From NCBI GenBank assembly GCA_002368805.1, contig DFFH01000041.1:6917-35169 (forward strand): a stretch of DNA of 28,253 nt, in the 5' to 3' direction. The stretch comes from Mageeibacillus sp. UBA3781 (lineage in GTDB: Bacteria; Bacillota; Clostridia; Saccharofermentanales; Saccharofermentanaceae). Made by a program: the position numbers and the translations under genes. The notes beneath the pieces are model-generated. The model saw only the letters and a list, made by a program, of their open reading frames with translations. It was not told where the DNA came from and made no database searches. Shown here in pieces: positions 1-6,867 of the stretch. The first letter of the stretch is position 1, and the number at the start of each line of letters is the position of its first letter.

Positions 1-1050
1 ATCGACGGCGACCTGAAGAACGAAGATATCGAGGCTTCCTTCGGTTTCGATACAGCTACAAAGACATACTCCGAGCTTATCGGTAACATCGAGCGTGATG
101 CTAACTCCGCTAAGAAATACTGGCACTTCATCAAGGTAATGGGCCGTTCTGCTTCTCACGTAGCTCTCGAGTGCGCGCTTGAGACACAGCCGAACATCTG
201 CCTGATCGGTGAAGAAGTTGCCGCTAAGAAGATGTCTCTTGCACAGATCACCAACTACATCGCAGATGCAGTTGAAAAGCGTGGCAACAATGGCGAGAAC
301 TTCGGTGTTGCCATCATCCCTGAGGGTATCGTTGAGTTCGTACCTGAGTTCTCTGCTCTGATCGCTGAGATCAACGAGCTCCTCGCCGGCGAAAAGACCG
401 CTGCTTTCAATGCACTTCCTGACTGGAACGCAAAGTATGATTTCATCAAGGCTGGTCTCTCTGCTGATGCATTTAAGGTATTCGATATCCTGCCTCAGGG
501 CATCCAGCAGCAGCTCTTCCTCGAGCGTGACCCGCATGGTAACGTTCAGGTTTCCCTCATCGAGTCCGAGAAGCTCTTCTCCGAGATGGTTAAGGCTGAG
601 CTCGCTAAGAGAAAAGAAGCCGGCACATACAAGGGCAAGTTCGGTGCTCAGCACCACTTCTTCGGTTACGAAGGCCGCTGCGCTTTCCCGTCTAACTTCG
701 ATGCTGACTACTGCTACTCTCTCGGGTTCAATGCTTTCATGCTGATCCAGTACGGTTTCACAGGTTACCTCTCCAAGGTTTCCAACATCAGCAAGCCGGC
801 TGATGAGTGGATCGCAGGCGGTATGCCGATCACAAAGATGATGAATATGGAAAGAAGAAACGGTCAGGACAAGCCGGTTATCCGTAAGGCTCTTGTTGAG
901 CTCGACGGCAAGCCGTTCAAGTTCTTCGAAGCAAACCGTGAAAAGTGGGCTGTTGAGACCTGCTTCACCTACCCGGGTGCTATCCAGTACTACGGACCTG
1001 CTGAGGTTTGTGATCTGACAACCAGAACTCTCGCTCTTGAGCATTCCTAA
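1..1050 (+). CDS. pfp: Diphosphate--fructose-6-phosphate 1-phosphotransferase, 3' part (5' end outside the window)
   Basis: The frame is open from base 1, so the gene is cut by the window edge; 349 C-terminal residues are visible. The enzyme phosphorylates fructose 6-phosphate with pyrophosphate instead of ATP, a reversible cytosolic glycolytic step. The family is recognised from the segment GFDTATKTYSELIGNI, then YWHFIKVMGRSASHVALECA (residues about 40-59 of the visible part), and a later GYEGRCAFPSNFDADYCY stretch. These are typical of the long, plant/Borrelia-type pyrophosphate-dependent enzymes of about 550 residues rather than the short ATP-PfkA. Codon use is strongly biased (many CTC, GGT, CGT, AAC), as expected for a highly expressed glycolytic gene. 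A good terminator follows 30 bases after the stop, so it ends its transcript. Family assignment is firm; the exact subclade is inference. Confidence 0.95.
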   Translation: MDGDLKNEDIEASFGFDTATKTYSELIGNIERDANSAKKYWHFIKVMGRSASHVALECALETQPNICLIGEEVAAKKMSLAQITNYIADAVEKRGNNGENFGVAIIPEGIVEFVPEFSALIAEINELLAGEKTAAFNALPDWNAKYDFIKAGLSADAFKVFDILPQGIQQQLFLERDPHGNVQVSLIESEKLFSEMVKAELAKRKEAGTYKGKFGAQHHFFGYEGRCAFPSNFDADYCYSLGFNAFMLIQYGFTGYLSKVSNISKPADEWIAGGMPITKMMNMERRNGQDKPVIRKALVELDGKPFKFFEANREKWAVETCFTYPGAIQYYGPAEVCDLTTRTLALEHS

Positions 1051-1079
1051 TCCTGAACTGATTCAATAGATCATTTACA

Positions 1080-1114
1080 AAGAGCTGTCTTGTTACAAGG
1101 CAGTTCTTTTCTTT
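1080..1114 (+). terminator. Rho-independent terminator of pfp
   Basis: A 13-base-pair stem (1080-1092 with 1096-1108, two G-U pairs, loop TTA) is followed by TTTTCTTT. It lies 30 bases after the phosphofructokinase stop and before the next gene's promoter. Confidence 0.85.
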
Positions 1115-1135
1115 ATTCATAATCTATGATTCTGC

Positions 1136-1141
1136 TATAAT
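1136..1141 (+). promoter_or_regulatory. Probable -10 box for the DNA glycosylase gene
   Basis: A consensus TATAAT lies about 31 bases before the preferred start codon. No convincing -35 hexamer is present at 17 bases (TTATTC at 1113-1118 is poor), so this is a weak or activator-dependent call. Confidence 0.35.
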
Positions 1142-1172
1142 CGAGTCACAATGAAAGCTTCGGAGTATGTTA

Positions 1173-1655
1173 ATGACACGCATTCAGCACCCGTTTGAAC
1201 CACTATATAATGAAAACAGCAGGATCCTGATCCTTGGTTCTTTTCCATCGGTGAAATCAAGAGAACAGCAGTTCTTCTATGGTCATCCGCAGAACCGTTT
1301 CTGGAAAGTCATCTCTTCCCTTTTTGACGAAAACGTCCCGACGACTATTCCTGAGAAAAAGGACATGATACTTTGTCATGGCCTGGCACTTTGGGATTCG
1401 ATCGCCTCATGTGAGATCATCGGATCATCTGATGCATCCATCCGTAATGCCAAAGCCAATGATATCTCCCTTATCCTAAATAGTAGTCCGATCGAGAAAA
1501 TTATCTGCAATGGAAAGAAATCCTACGAACTATATAAGAAATACATAGAGGAGCAGACCGGAAGAACTGCAATTTGTCTTCCATCTACTAGTCCGGCAAA
1601 CGCTTCTTGGACAATGGATAAACTGATAGATGCGTGGTCAGTGCTTTTGGATTAG
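1173..1655 (+). CDS. DNA-deoxyinosine / mismatch uracil-type DNA glycosylase (Mug-like)
   Basis: A 160-residue protein of the uracil-DNA glycosylase superfamily, closest in look to the hypoxanthine (deoxyinosine)-DNA glycosylase group. It would cut deaminated bases out of DNA at the start of base-excision repair. Visible motifs are ILGSFPSVKSREQQFFYGHP (residues about 20-39), the superfamily's water-activating loop region plus the YGHPQNRFW segment, and LPSTSPANAS near residue 140, the substrate-intercalation loop. The start at 1173 is preferred over the ATG at 1167 because CGGAG at 1161-1165 is 7 bases from 1173 but only 1 base from 1167. It has its own -10 box and converges with the next small ORF, overlapping it by 4 bases. 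Substrate (hypoxanthine or uracil) is inference from the family. Confidence 0.85.
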   Translation: MTRIQHPFEPLYNENSRILILGSFPSVKSREQQFFYGHPQNRFWKVISSLFDENVPTTIPEKKDMILCHGLALWDSIASCEIIGSSDASIRNAKANDISLILNSSPIEKIICNGKKSYELYKKYIEEQTGRTAICLPSTSPANASWTMDKLIDAWSVLLD

Positions 1656-1867
1656 ATTTCGAATTCCGGAAGAAAAGCACGGTTACTCAGATACGTCAGT
1701 TCCACTTCATCCGGAGTCTTTCCCTCCTGGCAATTCACGGCCCAGTAACGTCCGTTCTCGTCATTGATCTCATGTTTCTTGATCCAGTTGGCAGTTTCGA
1801 TTACACCGTTCAGATAATCTTCATCACTTGTAGGATTAAAAACATCCGGTAAAGCTATTTTCCTCAT
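1652..1867 (-). CDS. Small orphan ORF, possibly the N-terminal remnant of a larger protein
   Basis: Seventy-one codons starting MRKIALPDVFNPTSDEDYLN. The ATG at 1867 is preferred over the GTG at 1885 because GAGGTGG (complement of 1873-1879) lies 5 bases upstream. The sequence is hydrophilic, without membrane segments or signal peptide, and reads like real protein. The segment DYLNGVIETANWIKKHEI with GRYWAV resembles the N-terminal helix of LanC-like or other alpha/alpha-barrel proteins; this is a weak impression, not an identification. If correct, the protein is drastically truncated, since LanC-like proteins run to several hundred residues. The stop codon overlaps the end of the convergent glycosylase gene by 4 bases, consistent with a rearrangement that removed the 3' part. 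No terminator follows it. Confidence 0.4.
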   Translation of the reverse strand: MRKIALPDVFNPTSDEDYLNGVIETANWIKKHEINDENGRYWAVNCQEGKTPDEVELTYLSNRAFLPEFEI

Positions 1868-2011
1868 TTGATCCACCTCATTCACTCACTTTTTGAAAAG
1901 CACTTCATCTCACAAGAAGCAGTTTCCTTTCTTATCGAGAATGTTACTATAGCCGTCTTTTTCCGTCTAATCCCGAAAACTAATTTCCCGTGGCTTATTT
2001 CAGTTTGGCAG

Positions 2012-2041
2012 TTGACAAACAAACGTTCTGTTTTGTATAAT
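2012..2041 (+). promoter_or_regulatory. Perfect-consensus sigma-A promoter of the candidate ncRNA
   Basis: TTGACA (2012-2017), an 18-base spacer, and TATAAT (2036-2041): both hexamers match the consensus exactly. This is the best promoter in the window. Transcription should start near 2048. No protein gene with a normal start follows it on this strand. Confidence 0.8.
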
Positions 2042-2047
2042 ATAGTT

Positions 2048-2503
2048 GTCAGATTGATAGACACTGAATGTGCTTGAAATTTCGGTAATGACCAAGGCTG
2101 GAAGCAGAGTATCGATACGGGAAACTAAACAAACCAAGATTCCAATTCCACCCTTTGTATCATGCTGATCAGCACGACAAAATGCGAAAGGAGGTTTTTT
2201 GAATCGATATCGACAACGGTACTCTATCAGACAATACGGTATAGTGCCGGATAGTTAAGGGCAAAAGATTTCTGGAGATTTTGTTAAGGATAACGGAATT
2301 GAGCCGATCACCAAAATATAAGTAGCCTGAATTAGATCAGGTAGAGGCATCAGGCTAGTGCCATTAAAGTGCTGGTATGGAATATTTGTATCAGCGGTTT
2401 ATAAATCTCAACTTCAGAGTTGAAAATAGCCATTTCCCGTTATAACTTTTACTTTTTACACATTTCGGGACAAAAAAAAGAGCGTCCATAGGACGCTCTT
2501 TTT
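2048..2503 (+). ncRNA. Candidate large structured non-coding RNA, family not identified
   Basis: About 450 bases between a perfect promoter and a strong terminator, with no convincing gene in any frame. The sequence is rich in pairable segments. Examples are TGTC 2047-2050 with GACA 2060-2063; TGCT/AGCA around a GATC loop at 2164-2175; GGTACTCTAT 2218-2227 with GTATAGTGCC 2239-2248 (nine pairs, one mismatch); GTTA/TAAC at 2283-2294; GGCA 2346-2349 with TGCC 2359-2362; GCTGGTA with TATCAGC at about 2371-2394; and TCAACT/AGTTGA around a TCAG loop at about 2408-2423. A possible long-range helix joins 2109-2116 and 2203-2210. A pseudoknot may form between 2324-2330 and the loop at 2350-2356. The sequence also carries AAAGGAGG (2187-2194), a full ribosome-binding motif, before a 19-codon TTG ORF (2199-2258). 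Hallmarks of tmRNA, RNase P RNA, SRP RNA and common riboswitches were not found. It could be a known large clostridial RNA class that cannot be named by eye. Confidence 0.55.
2477..2503. terminator. Bidirectional terminator between the ncRNA candidate and hydA
   Basis: A perfect 11-base-pair hairpin (2477-2487 with 2491-2501, loop ATA) is flanked by A8 on the left and T5 on the right. It can end the rightward transcript from 2048 and the leftward hydrogenase operon, whose stop is 22 bases away. Confidence 0.88.
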
Positions 2504-2524
2504 GATGTTTTCATCTTACAGAAC

Positions 2525-4294
2525 TTACTCTTCGAGTACAGAATCCGGATAGATCTCTCTCTTTGCGTAAGTTGTGTGCAGGAGCTCGTGAGCCAGGTGA
2601 CCGTTCGGTGCGCCGAGGAACTCTTTGTAGAGCTTATCGATCTGAGAGTTCTTATGGCTCTTACGCTGCGGCATGATCTCGTCTTCCTCGTAGAGGGCTT
2701 TTGCACGCTCTGCACGGATATCGATATCCATGAGCTTCTGAGCCGGAACCTGAGGCTGACCACCACCACAGACGCATCCACCGGAGCAACCCATGATCTC
2801 AATGAATGTGTACTCAGGAGCGGAACCGTCCTTGATTGCATCAAGCAGCTTTCTCGCTGCAGCTGTACTGTGGGCAACAGCTACACGGATGTTCTTGCCG
2901 CCGAGGGTGAGCTCGGCTTCCTTGATGTCAGCTTCAACACCACGAACTGCTTTATATTCGAACTCAGGAAGATCTTTCTCCTCAAGGATATCAGCAACTG
3001 TACGAATAGCTGCTTCCATAACACCACCGGTTGCACCGAAAATAACTCCGGCGCCGGTGTACTCGCCCATCAGATCCTGATCCGGACCTTCATCAGGAAG
3101 AGAATTGAAATCCATACCTGCTTCACGGATCATTCTGGCCAGTTCACGTGTTGTGATAACGATATCAACATCCTTCAGACCTTCAGCATTTACGAGCTGC
3201 TCGCGAGCTGCCTCAGTCTTCTTAGAAGTACAAGGCATAACGGAAACAACTACGATGTCCTTCGGATCGAGATTATTGTTCTTAGCATAGTAAGACTTAA
3301 TAAGAGCACCTTCCATCTCGTGCGGGGACTTACATGTGGAAAGGTTCGGGATGAACTCAGGGTAATAGAATTCGCAGAAGCGGATCCATCCCGGAGAACA
3401 GGAAGTGATCATCGGGAGAACGCCACCGTTGTTGATACGGTTCAGGAGTTCTGTACCCTCTTCCATGATCGTAAGGTCAGCACCCCAGTTGGTGTCGTAA
3501 ACCTTATCTGCACCCAGACGCTTCATAGCAGCGAACATCTTACCTGTTGCACGTGTTCCGATCGGCAGACCGAACTCTTCACCGATTGCTGCACGGACAG
3601 CCGGAGCAACCTGCATAACAACATGCTTAGAAGGATCCTGGATAGCAGCCCATACCTTATCGGTCTCTTCTTTCTCATGCAGAGCGCCAACCGGGCAAGC
3701 TACGATACACTGACCGCAGTAGATACACGGAGCATCAGCCATGGAGATATCGTAAGCCGGACCAACAGATGTGTTGAATCCACGATTGAGGAAGGAAAGA
3801 ACACCAATACCCTGCTTCTTACAAGCAGATACGCAACGACCGCACTTAACGCACTTGCTGCCATCACGAACAATGGAGAAAGACTTGTCATCATATACGG
3901 ACGGGCTCTTTACGCCTTCAAAAGTAACCTTACGGATACCATATTCTTCAGCAAGAGTCTGAAGTTCGCAGTTCTTGTTACGGATACAGGACAGGCAGTC
4001 ACGGTTATGATCGGAAAGGATCATCTCGAGAGTAGCCTTACGGGTATCACGAACTTTCTTGGAATTTGTATGAACGACCATACCTTCGCTTACCGGCATA
4101 ACGCAGGCAGCAGCAAGAGCACGGGCCTTCTCTACTTCAACGAGGCAGACGCGGCATGCGCCAACTTCGTTGACATCTTTTAAATAACACAGGGTCGGAA
4201 TCTTAATGCCGGCTTGTTTAGCAGCTTCAAGAACGGTGTAGTTCGAAGGAACCTGTACCGAAACCCCATCAATGGTTACATTGACCATATCCAT
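2525..4294 (-). CDS. hydA: NAD-linked [FeFe]-hydrogenase, catalytic subunit
   Basis: A 589-residue catalytic subunit of a HydABC/Hnd-type cytosolic hydrogenase that forms H2 with electrons from NADH and probably ferredoxin. Domains in order: an N-terminal [2Fe-2S] domain (Cys at about 36, 47, 50 and 63); a His-Cys3 cluster in HNRDCLSCIRNKNC; two [4Fe-4S] sites in CVKCGRCVSAC and CIYCGQCIVAC; the H-cluster domain with TSCSPGW, MPCTSKK and MGCSGGCVCGGGQP; and the C-terminal small-subunit region. The second residue after the first H-cluster Cys is Ser where many enzymes have the proton-relay Cys, and the third motif has extra substitutions. The ATG at 4294 is chosen over the GTG at 4303: AGGAG is 10 bases from the ATG but 1 base from the GTG. 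It is last in the operon, 40 bases after hydB, and ends at a strong terminator. Confidence 0.94.
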   Translation of the reverse strand: MDMVNVTIDGVSVQVPSNYTVLEAAKQAGIKIPTLCYLKDVNEVGACRVCLVEVEKARALAAACVMPVSEGMVVHTNSKKVRDTRKATLEMILSDHNRDCLSCIRNKNCELQTLAEEYGIRKVTFEGVKSPSVYDDKSFSIVRDGSKCVKCGRCVSACKKQGIGVLSFLNRGFNTSVGPAYDISMADAPCIYCGQCIVACPVGALHEKEETDKVWAAIQDPSKHVVMQVAPAVRAAIGEEFGLPIGTRATGKMFAAMKRLGADKVYDTNWGADLTIMEEGTELLNRINNGGVLPMITSCSPGWIRFCEFYYPEFIPNLSTCKSPHEMEGALIKSYYAKNNNLDPKDIVVVSVMPCTSKKTEAAREQLVNAEGLKDVDIVITTRELARMIREAGMDFNSLPDEGPDQDLMGEYTGAGVIFGATGGVMEAAIRTVADILEEKDLPEFEYKAVRGVEADIKEAELTLGGKNIRVAVAHSTAAARKLLDAIKDGSAPEYTFIEIMGCSGGCVCGGGQPQVPAQKLMDIDIRAERAKALYEEDEIMPQRKSHKNSQIDKLYKEFLGAPNGHLAHELLHTTYAKREIYPDSVLEE

Positions 4295-4334
4295 TTGTTT
4301 CACACTCCTTTTACGAATTTAATCGTCACTTGAA

Positions 4335-6146
4335 TTATCTCTTCTTAACAGCCTTGAACTTACAGTTCTCGATACAAGCACCACACTTGATGCACTTTGT
4401 TGTATCGATAGAGTAAGCAACCTTACCAACTTCACCTGTGATCGCGTTGACCGGGCACTTCTTAGCGCACAGAGAACACTTCTTACAGATTTCAGGATCG
4501 ATGTAGAATTCAGTCAGGCCCTTACATACGTGGCAACGGCACTTCTTATCTACAACATGCTCTACATACTCATCACGGAAGTGCTTGAGTGTGGAGAGGA
4601 TCGGGTTAGCAGCTGTCTGGCCGAGAGCACAAAGAGAACCATTCTTAAGGGAAAGTGCGACCTCTTCGAGAGCGTCGATATCCTCGAGTGTTCCTGTACC
4701 ATCTGTGATCTTTGTGAGAAGTTCATACATTCTCTTTGTACCGATACGGCACGGAGAACACTTACCGCAAGACTCATCTACTGTGAACTCGAGGAAGAAC
4801 TTCGCGATATCAACCATACAGGTATCTTCATCCATTACGATCATACCGCCGGAACCCATCATGGAACCTGCTGCTATGAGGTTGTCGTAGTCGATCGGTG
4901 TATCCAGGAGAGATGCAGGAATACATCCGCCGGACGGACCACCGGTCTGAACAGCCTTGAAGGCCTTACCATTCGGGATACCGCCACCGATATCAAATAC
5001 GATCTCACGAACTGTGGTACCCATCGGGATCTCAACGAGACCAACGTTGTTTACCTTACCGCCGAGAGCGAATACTTTAGTACCCTTGGACTTCTCAGTA
5101 CCAACGGAAGCGAACCACTTAGCACCCTTGTTGATGATAACAGGGATGTTAGCGTATGTCTCAACGTTGTTGAGGATTGTCGGCTTACCGAACAGACCCT
5201 TGATAGCCGGGAACGGCGGACGAGGTGTCGGATTACCACGCTTACCTTCGATAGAACGCATAAGAGCTGTCTCTTCACCGCAAACGAATGCGCCTGCGCC
5301 GAGACGGATATCCAGGTCAAAGGAGAAGCCGGAATCGAAGATGTTCTCACCGAGCAGACCATATTCTCTAGCCTGATCAATAGCGATCTGCAGTCTCTTA
5401 ACAGCGATCGGGTACTCAGCACGGATGTAAACATAACCCTGATGAGCGTCGATGCAGTAAGCAGCGATAGCCATAGCCTCGATTACGCTATGCGGGTCAC
5501 CCTCGAGGATGGAACGGTCCATAAATGCACCCGGGTCACCTTCGTCGGCGTTACAGCAGACATACTTTGTGATGCCCTGTCCTCTGTTACCGGAAGCGAA
5601 CTTCCATTTAAGACCAGTCGGGAATCCGCCGCCGCCACGGCCACGGAGACCGGAATCAATGATTTCCTGGATTACAGCATCAGGATCTCTCTTCTCGGTA
5701 AGGATCTTACCAAGAGCCTGATAACCATCATGAGCGATATACTCATCGATATTTTCCGGGTTGATGTTACCGCAGTTGCGGAGAGCAACACGCATCTGCT
5801 TCTTGAAGAAGTTGCTGTCATTTGCAGAAGTGTTTTCAGCTGCCTGAGCACCATCGTGCTTCGGAGCCATGAGACGCTCTACGTAACGGCCCTTCAGGAG
5901 GTGCTCGCTAACGATCTCAGCAACATCCTCAGGAGTTACGCGATAATACATAACACCTTCCGGATAGATTACAACGATAGGACCCTGAGCGCAAAGGCCG
6001 AAGCATCCTGTCTGAACTACTTTTACTTCTTTTTCAAGTCCTTGAGCCGGAATCTGCTGTTCAAACTGCTCGAGAATCTTCGCAGAGTTTGAAGATGTGC
6101 ATCCTGTACCACAGCAAACAAGGACGTGCGCACGAAATAAATCCAT
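4335..6146 (-). CDS. hydB: NAD-linked [FeFe]-hydrogenase, NuoF-like diaphorase subunit
   Basis: A 603-residue flavoprotein that binds NAD(H) and FMN and passes electrons between the pyridine nucleotide and the iron-sulfur chain of the hydrogenase. It starts with a thioredoxin-like [2Fe-2S] domain (VCCGTGC, later TGCFGLC). Next comes the NuoF core with the glycine-rich RGRGGGGFPTGLKW and CNADEGDPGAFMDR (FMN/NADH site), GEETALMRSIEGKRG, an SLBB segment, and the N3 cluster ESCGKCSPCRIGTKR with a distal Cys in SLCALGQTA. The C terminus is a two-cluster ferredoxin (CKKCSLCAKKC, CIKCGACIENC). This extended layout is typical of HydB/HndC and differs from plain complex I NuoF. AGGAGG lies 7 bases before the start. 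It begins 3 bases after the hydC stop, so the two are probably translationally coupled. Confidence 0.95.
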   Translation of the reverse strand: MDLFRAHVLVCCGTGCTSSNSAKILEQFEQQIPAQGLEKEVKVVQTGCFGLCAQGPIVVIYPEGVMYYRVTPEDVAEIVSEHLLKGRYVERLMAPKHDGAQAAENTSANDSNFFKKQMRVALRNCGNINPENIDEYIAHDGYQALGKILTEKRDPDAVIQEIIDSGLRGRGGGGFPTGLKWKFASGNRGQGITKYVCCNADEGDPGAFMDRSILEGDPHSVIEAMAIAAYCIDAHQGYVYIRAEYPIAVKRLQIAIDQAREYGLLGENIFDSGFSFDLDIRLGAGAFVCGEETALMRSIEGKRGNPTPRPPFPAIKGLFGKPTILNNVETYANIPVIINKGAKWFASVGTEKSKGTKVFALGGKVNNVGLVEIPMGTTVREIVFDIGGGIPNGKAFKAVQTGGPSGGCIPASLLDTPIDYDNLIAAGSMMGSGGMIVMDEDTCMVDIAKFFLEFTVDESCGKCSPCRIGTKRMYELLTKITDGTGTLEDIDALEEVALSLKNGSLCALGQTAANPILSTLKHFRDEYVEHVVDKKCRCHVCKGLTEFYIDPEICKKCSLCAKKCPVNAITGEVGKVAYSIDTTKCIKCGACIENCKFKAVKKR

Positions 6147-6148
6147 GA

Positions 6149-6637
6149 TTAAGCCTCCTTATACTTTGCAATAATACCGGGAATTTCATCCGGTGTCAGA
6201 CGACCATATACATCGTCACCGACCATAATAACCGGTGCCAGACCACAGGCACCTACACAACGGCACGCAGAGATAGAGAACTTACCATCTTTGGTTACGT
6301 CTCCGTTCTTGATGCCCAGTACATCCTCGATCTTGTCGAGAAGGGCCTGCGAACCTTTAACATAGCAAGCTGTACCGAGACATACGCTGATCGCATTTTC
6401 TCCCTTCGGCTTGAGCGAGAAGAAAGAATAGAACGATATTACACCGTAAACTTCAGCAACAGATACTTCAAGCGCATCCGCTACTTTTCTCTGGACAGGA
6501 AGCGGCAGATAGCCGTAAATTTCCTGAGCCTGCTGCAATGTGGCCATCAAAGCCTTCTGGCCCTGGCCCTTGTATTTCGAAAGAACTTCATCGAGCTTTG
6601 CGCTCATTTCTTCCGGAGTCATTTTTTGTTTTCCCAC
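6149..6637 (-). CDS. hydC: NAD-linked [FeFe]-hydrogenase, NuoE-like subunit
   Basis: A 162-residue NuoE/HndA-like protein that carries one [2Fe-2S] cluster and docks on the diaphorase subunit. The ligands are visible in CLGTACYVKGS and in SACRCVGACGLAP. A helical N-terminal domain (TPEEMSAKLDEVLSKY) precedes the thioredoxin-like domain, as usual for the family. The GTG at 6637 is preferred to the upstream ATG at 6670: GGGAGG (complement of 6648-6653) stands about 10 bases before the GTG but lies inside the longer version. The ATG at 6622 is too far from it. It is the first gene of the hydCBA operon; the 230-base region upstream is shared with the divergent RluA-type gene. Confidence 0.9.
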   Translation of the reverse strand: MGKQKMTPEEMSAKLDEVLSKYKGQGQKALMATLQQAQEIYGYLPLPVQRKVADALEVSVAEVYGVISFYSFFSLKPKGENAISVCLGTACYVKGSQALLDKIEDVLGIKNGDVTKDGKFSISACRCVGACGLAPVIMVGDDVYGRLTPDEIPGIIAKYKEA

Positions 6638-6733
6638 AGTTGACTCACCTCCCACATGGTAGGATAACATATCAAAGAATTTCCCTCAATGAAAAATCTG
6701 AAAATTTTCATAAACATTGTCGAAAAAGTACAT

Positions 6734-6739
6734 TATAAT
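6734..6739. promoter_or_regulatory. Possible -10 box in the hydCBA / pseudouridine synthase divergent region
   Basis: ATTATAAT (6732-6739 region) is palindromic, so it gives a TATAAT on both strands between two divergent genes. No good -35 was found at 16-18 bases on either strand. A 12-base palindrome, TGAAAATTTTCA, lies at 6699-6710 on the hydrogenase side. Confidence 0.3.
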
Positions 6740-6867
6740 CTCCTCATATAGCCCGATATGAAAATCATTTGATAATAAAAGTTTTATACTCCCGTTCTTC
6801 ACACGTTCCTTTTCTTTTCCTAAAGAAATGTATAGAATGTTGCCATATAAATGTTTCAGGAGAACCT

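Noticed and set aside
2048..2503. Assignment of the RNA candidate as tmRNA, RNase P RNA or SRP RNA
   Set aside because: No T-arm with CCA end, no RNase P conserved core, and no SRP GGAAGGAAGCAGC-type loop in a proper helix; the short GGAAGCAGAG match is not enough.
2576..4183. Long open frame (535 codons) antisense to hydA
   Set aside because: No ribosome site or plausible protein composition (very rich in Cys, Thr, Asn, Arg). It mirrors the biased codons of the real hydrogenase gene.
4530..6092. Long open frame (520 codons) antisense to hydB
   Set aside because: Same reason: a by-product of codon bias in the well-identified NuoF-like gene on the other strand.
6699..6710. Rex redox-sensor operator upstream of the hydrogenase operon
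   Set aside because: The palindrome TGAAAATTTTCA lacks the TTGT/ACAA ends and spacing of Rex sites, so only a generic dyad is reported.
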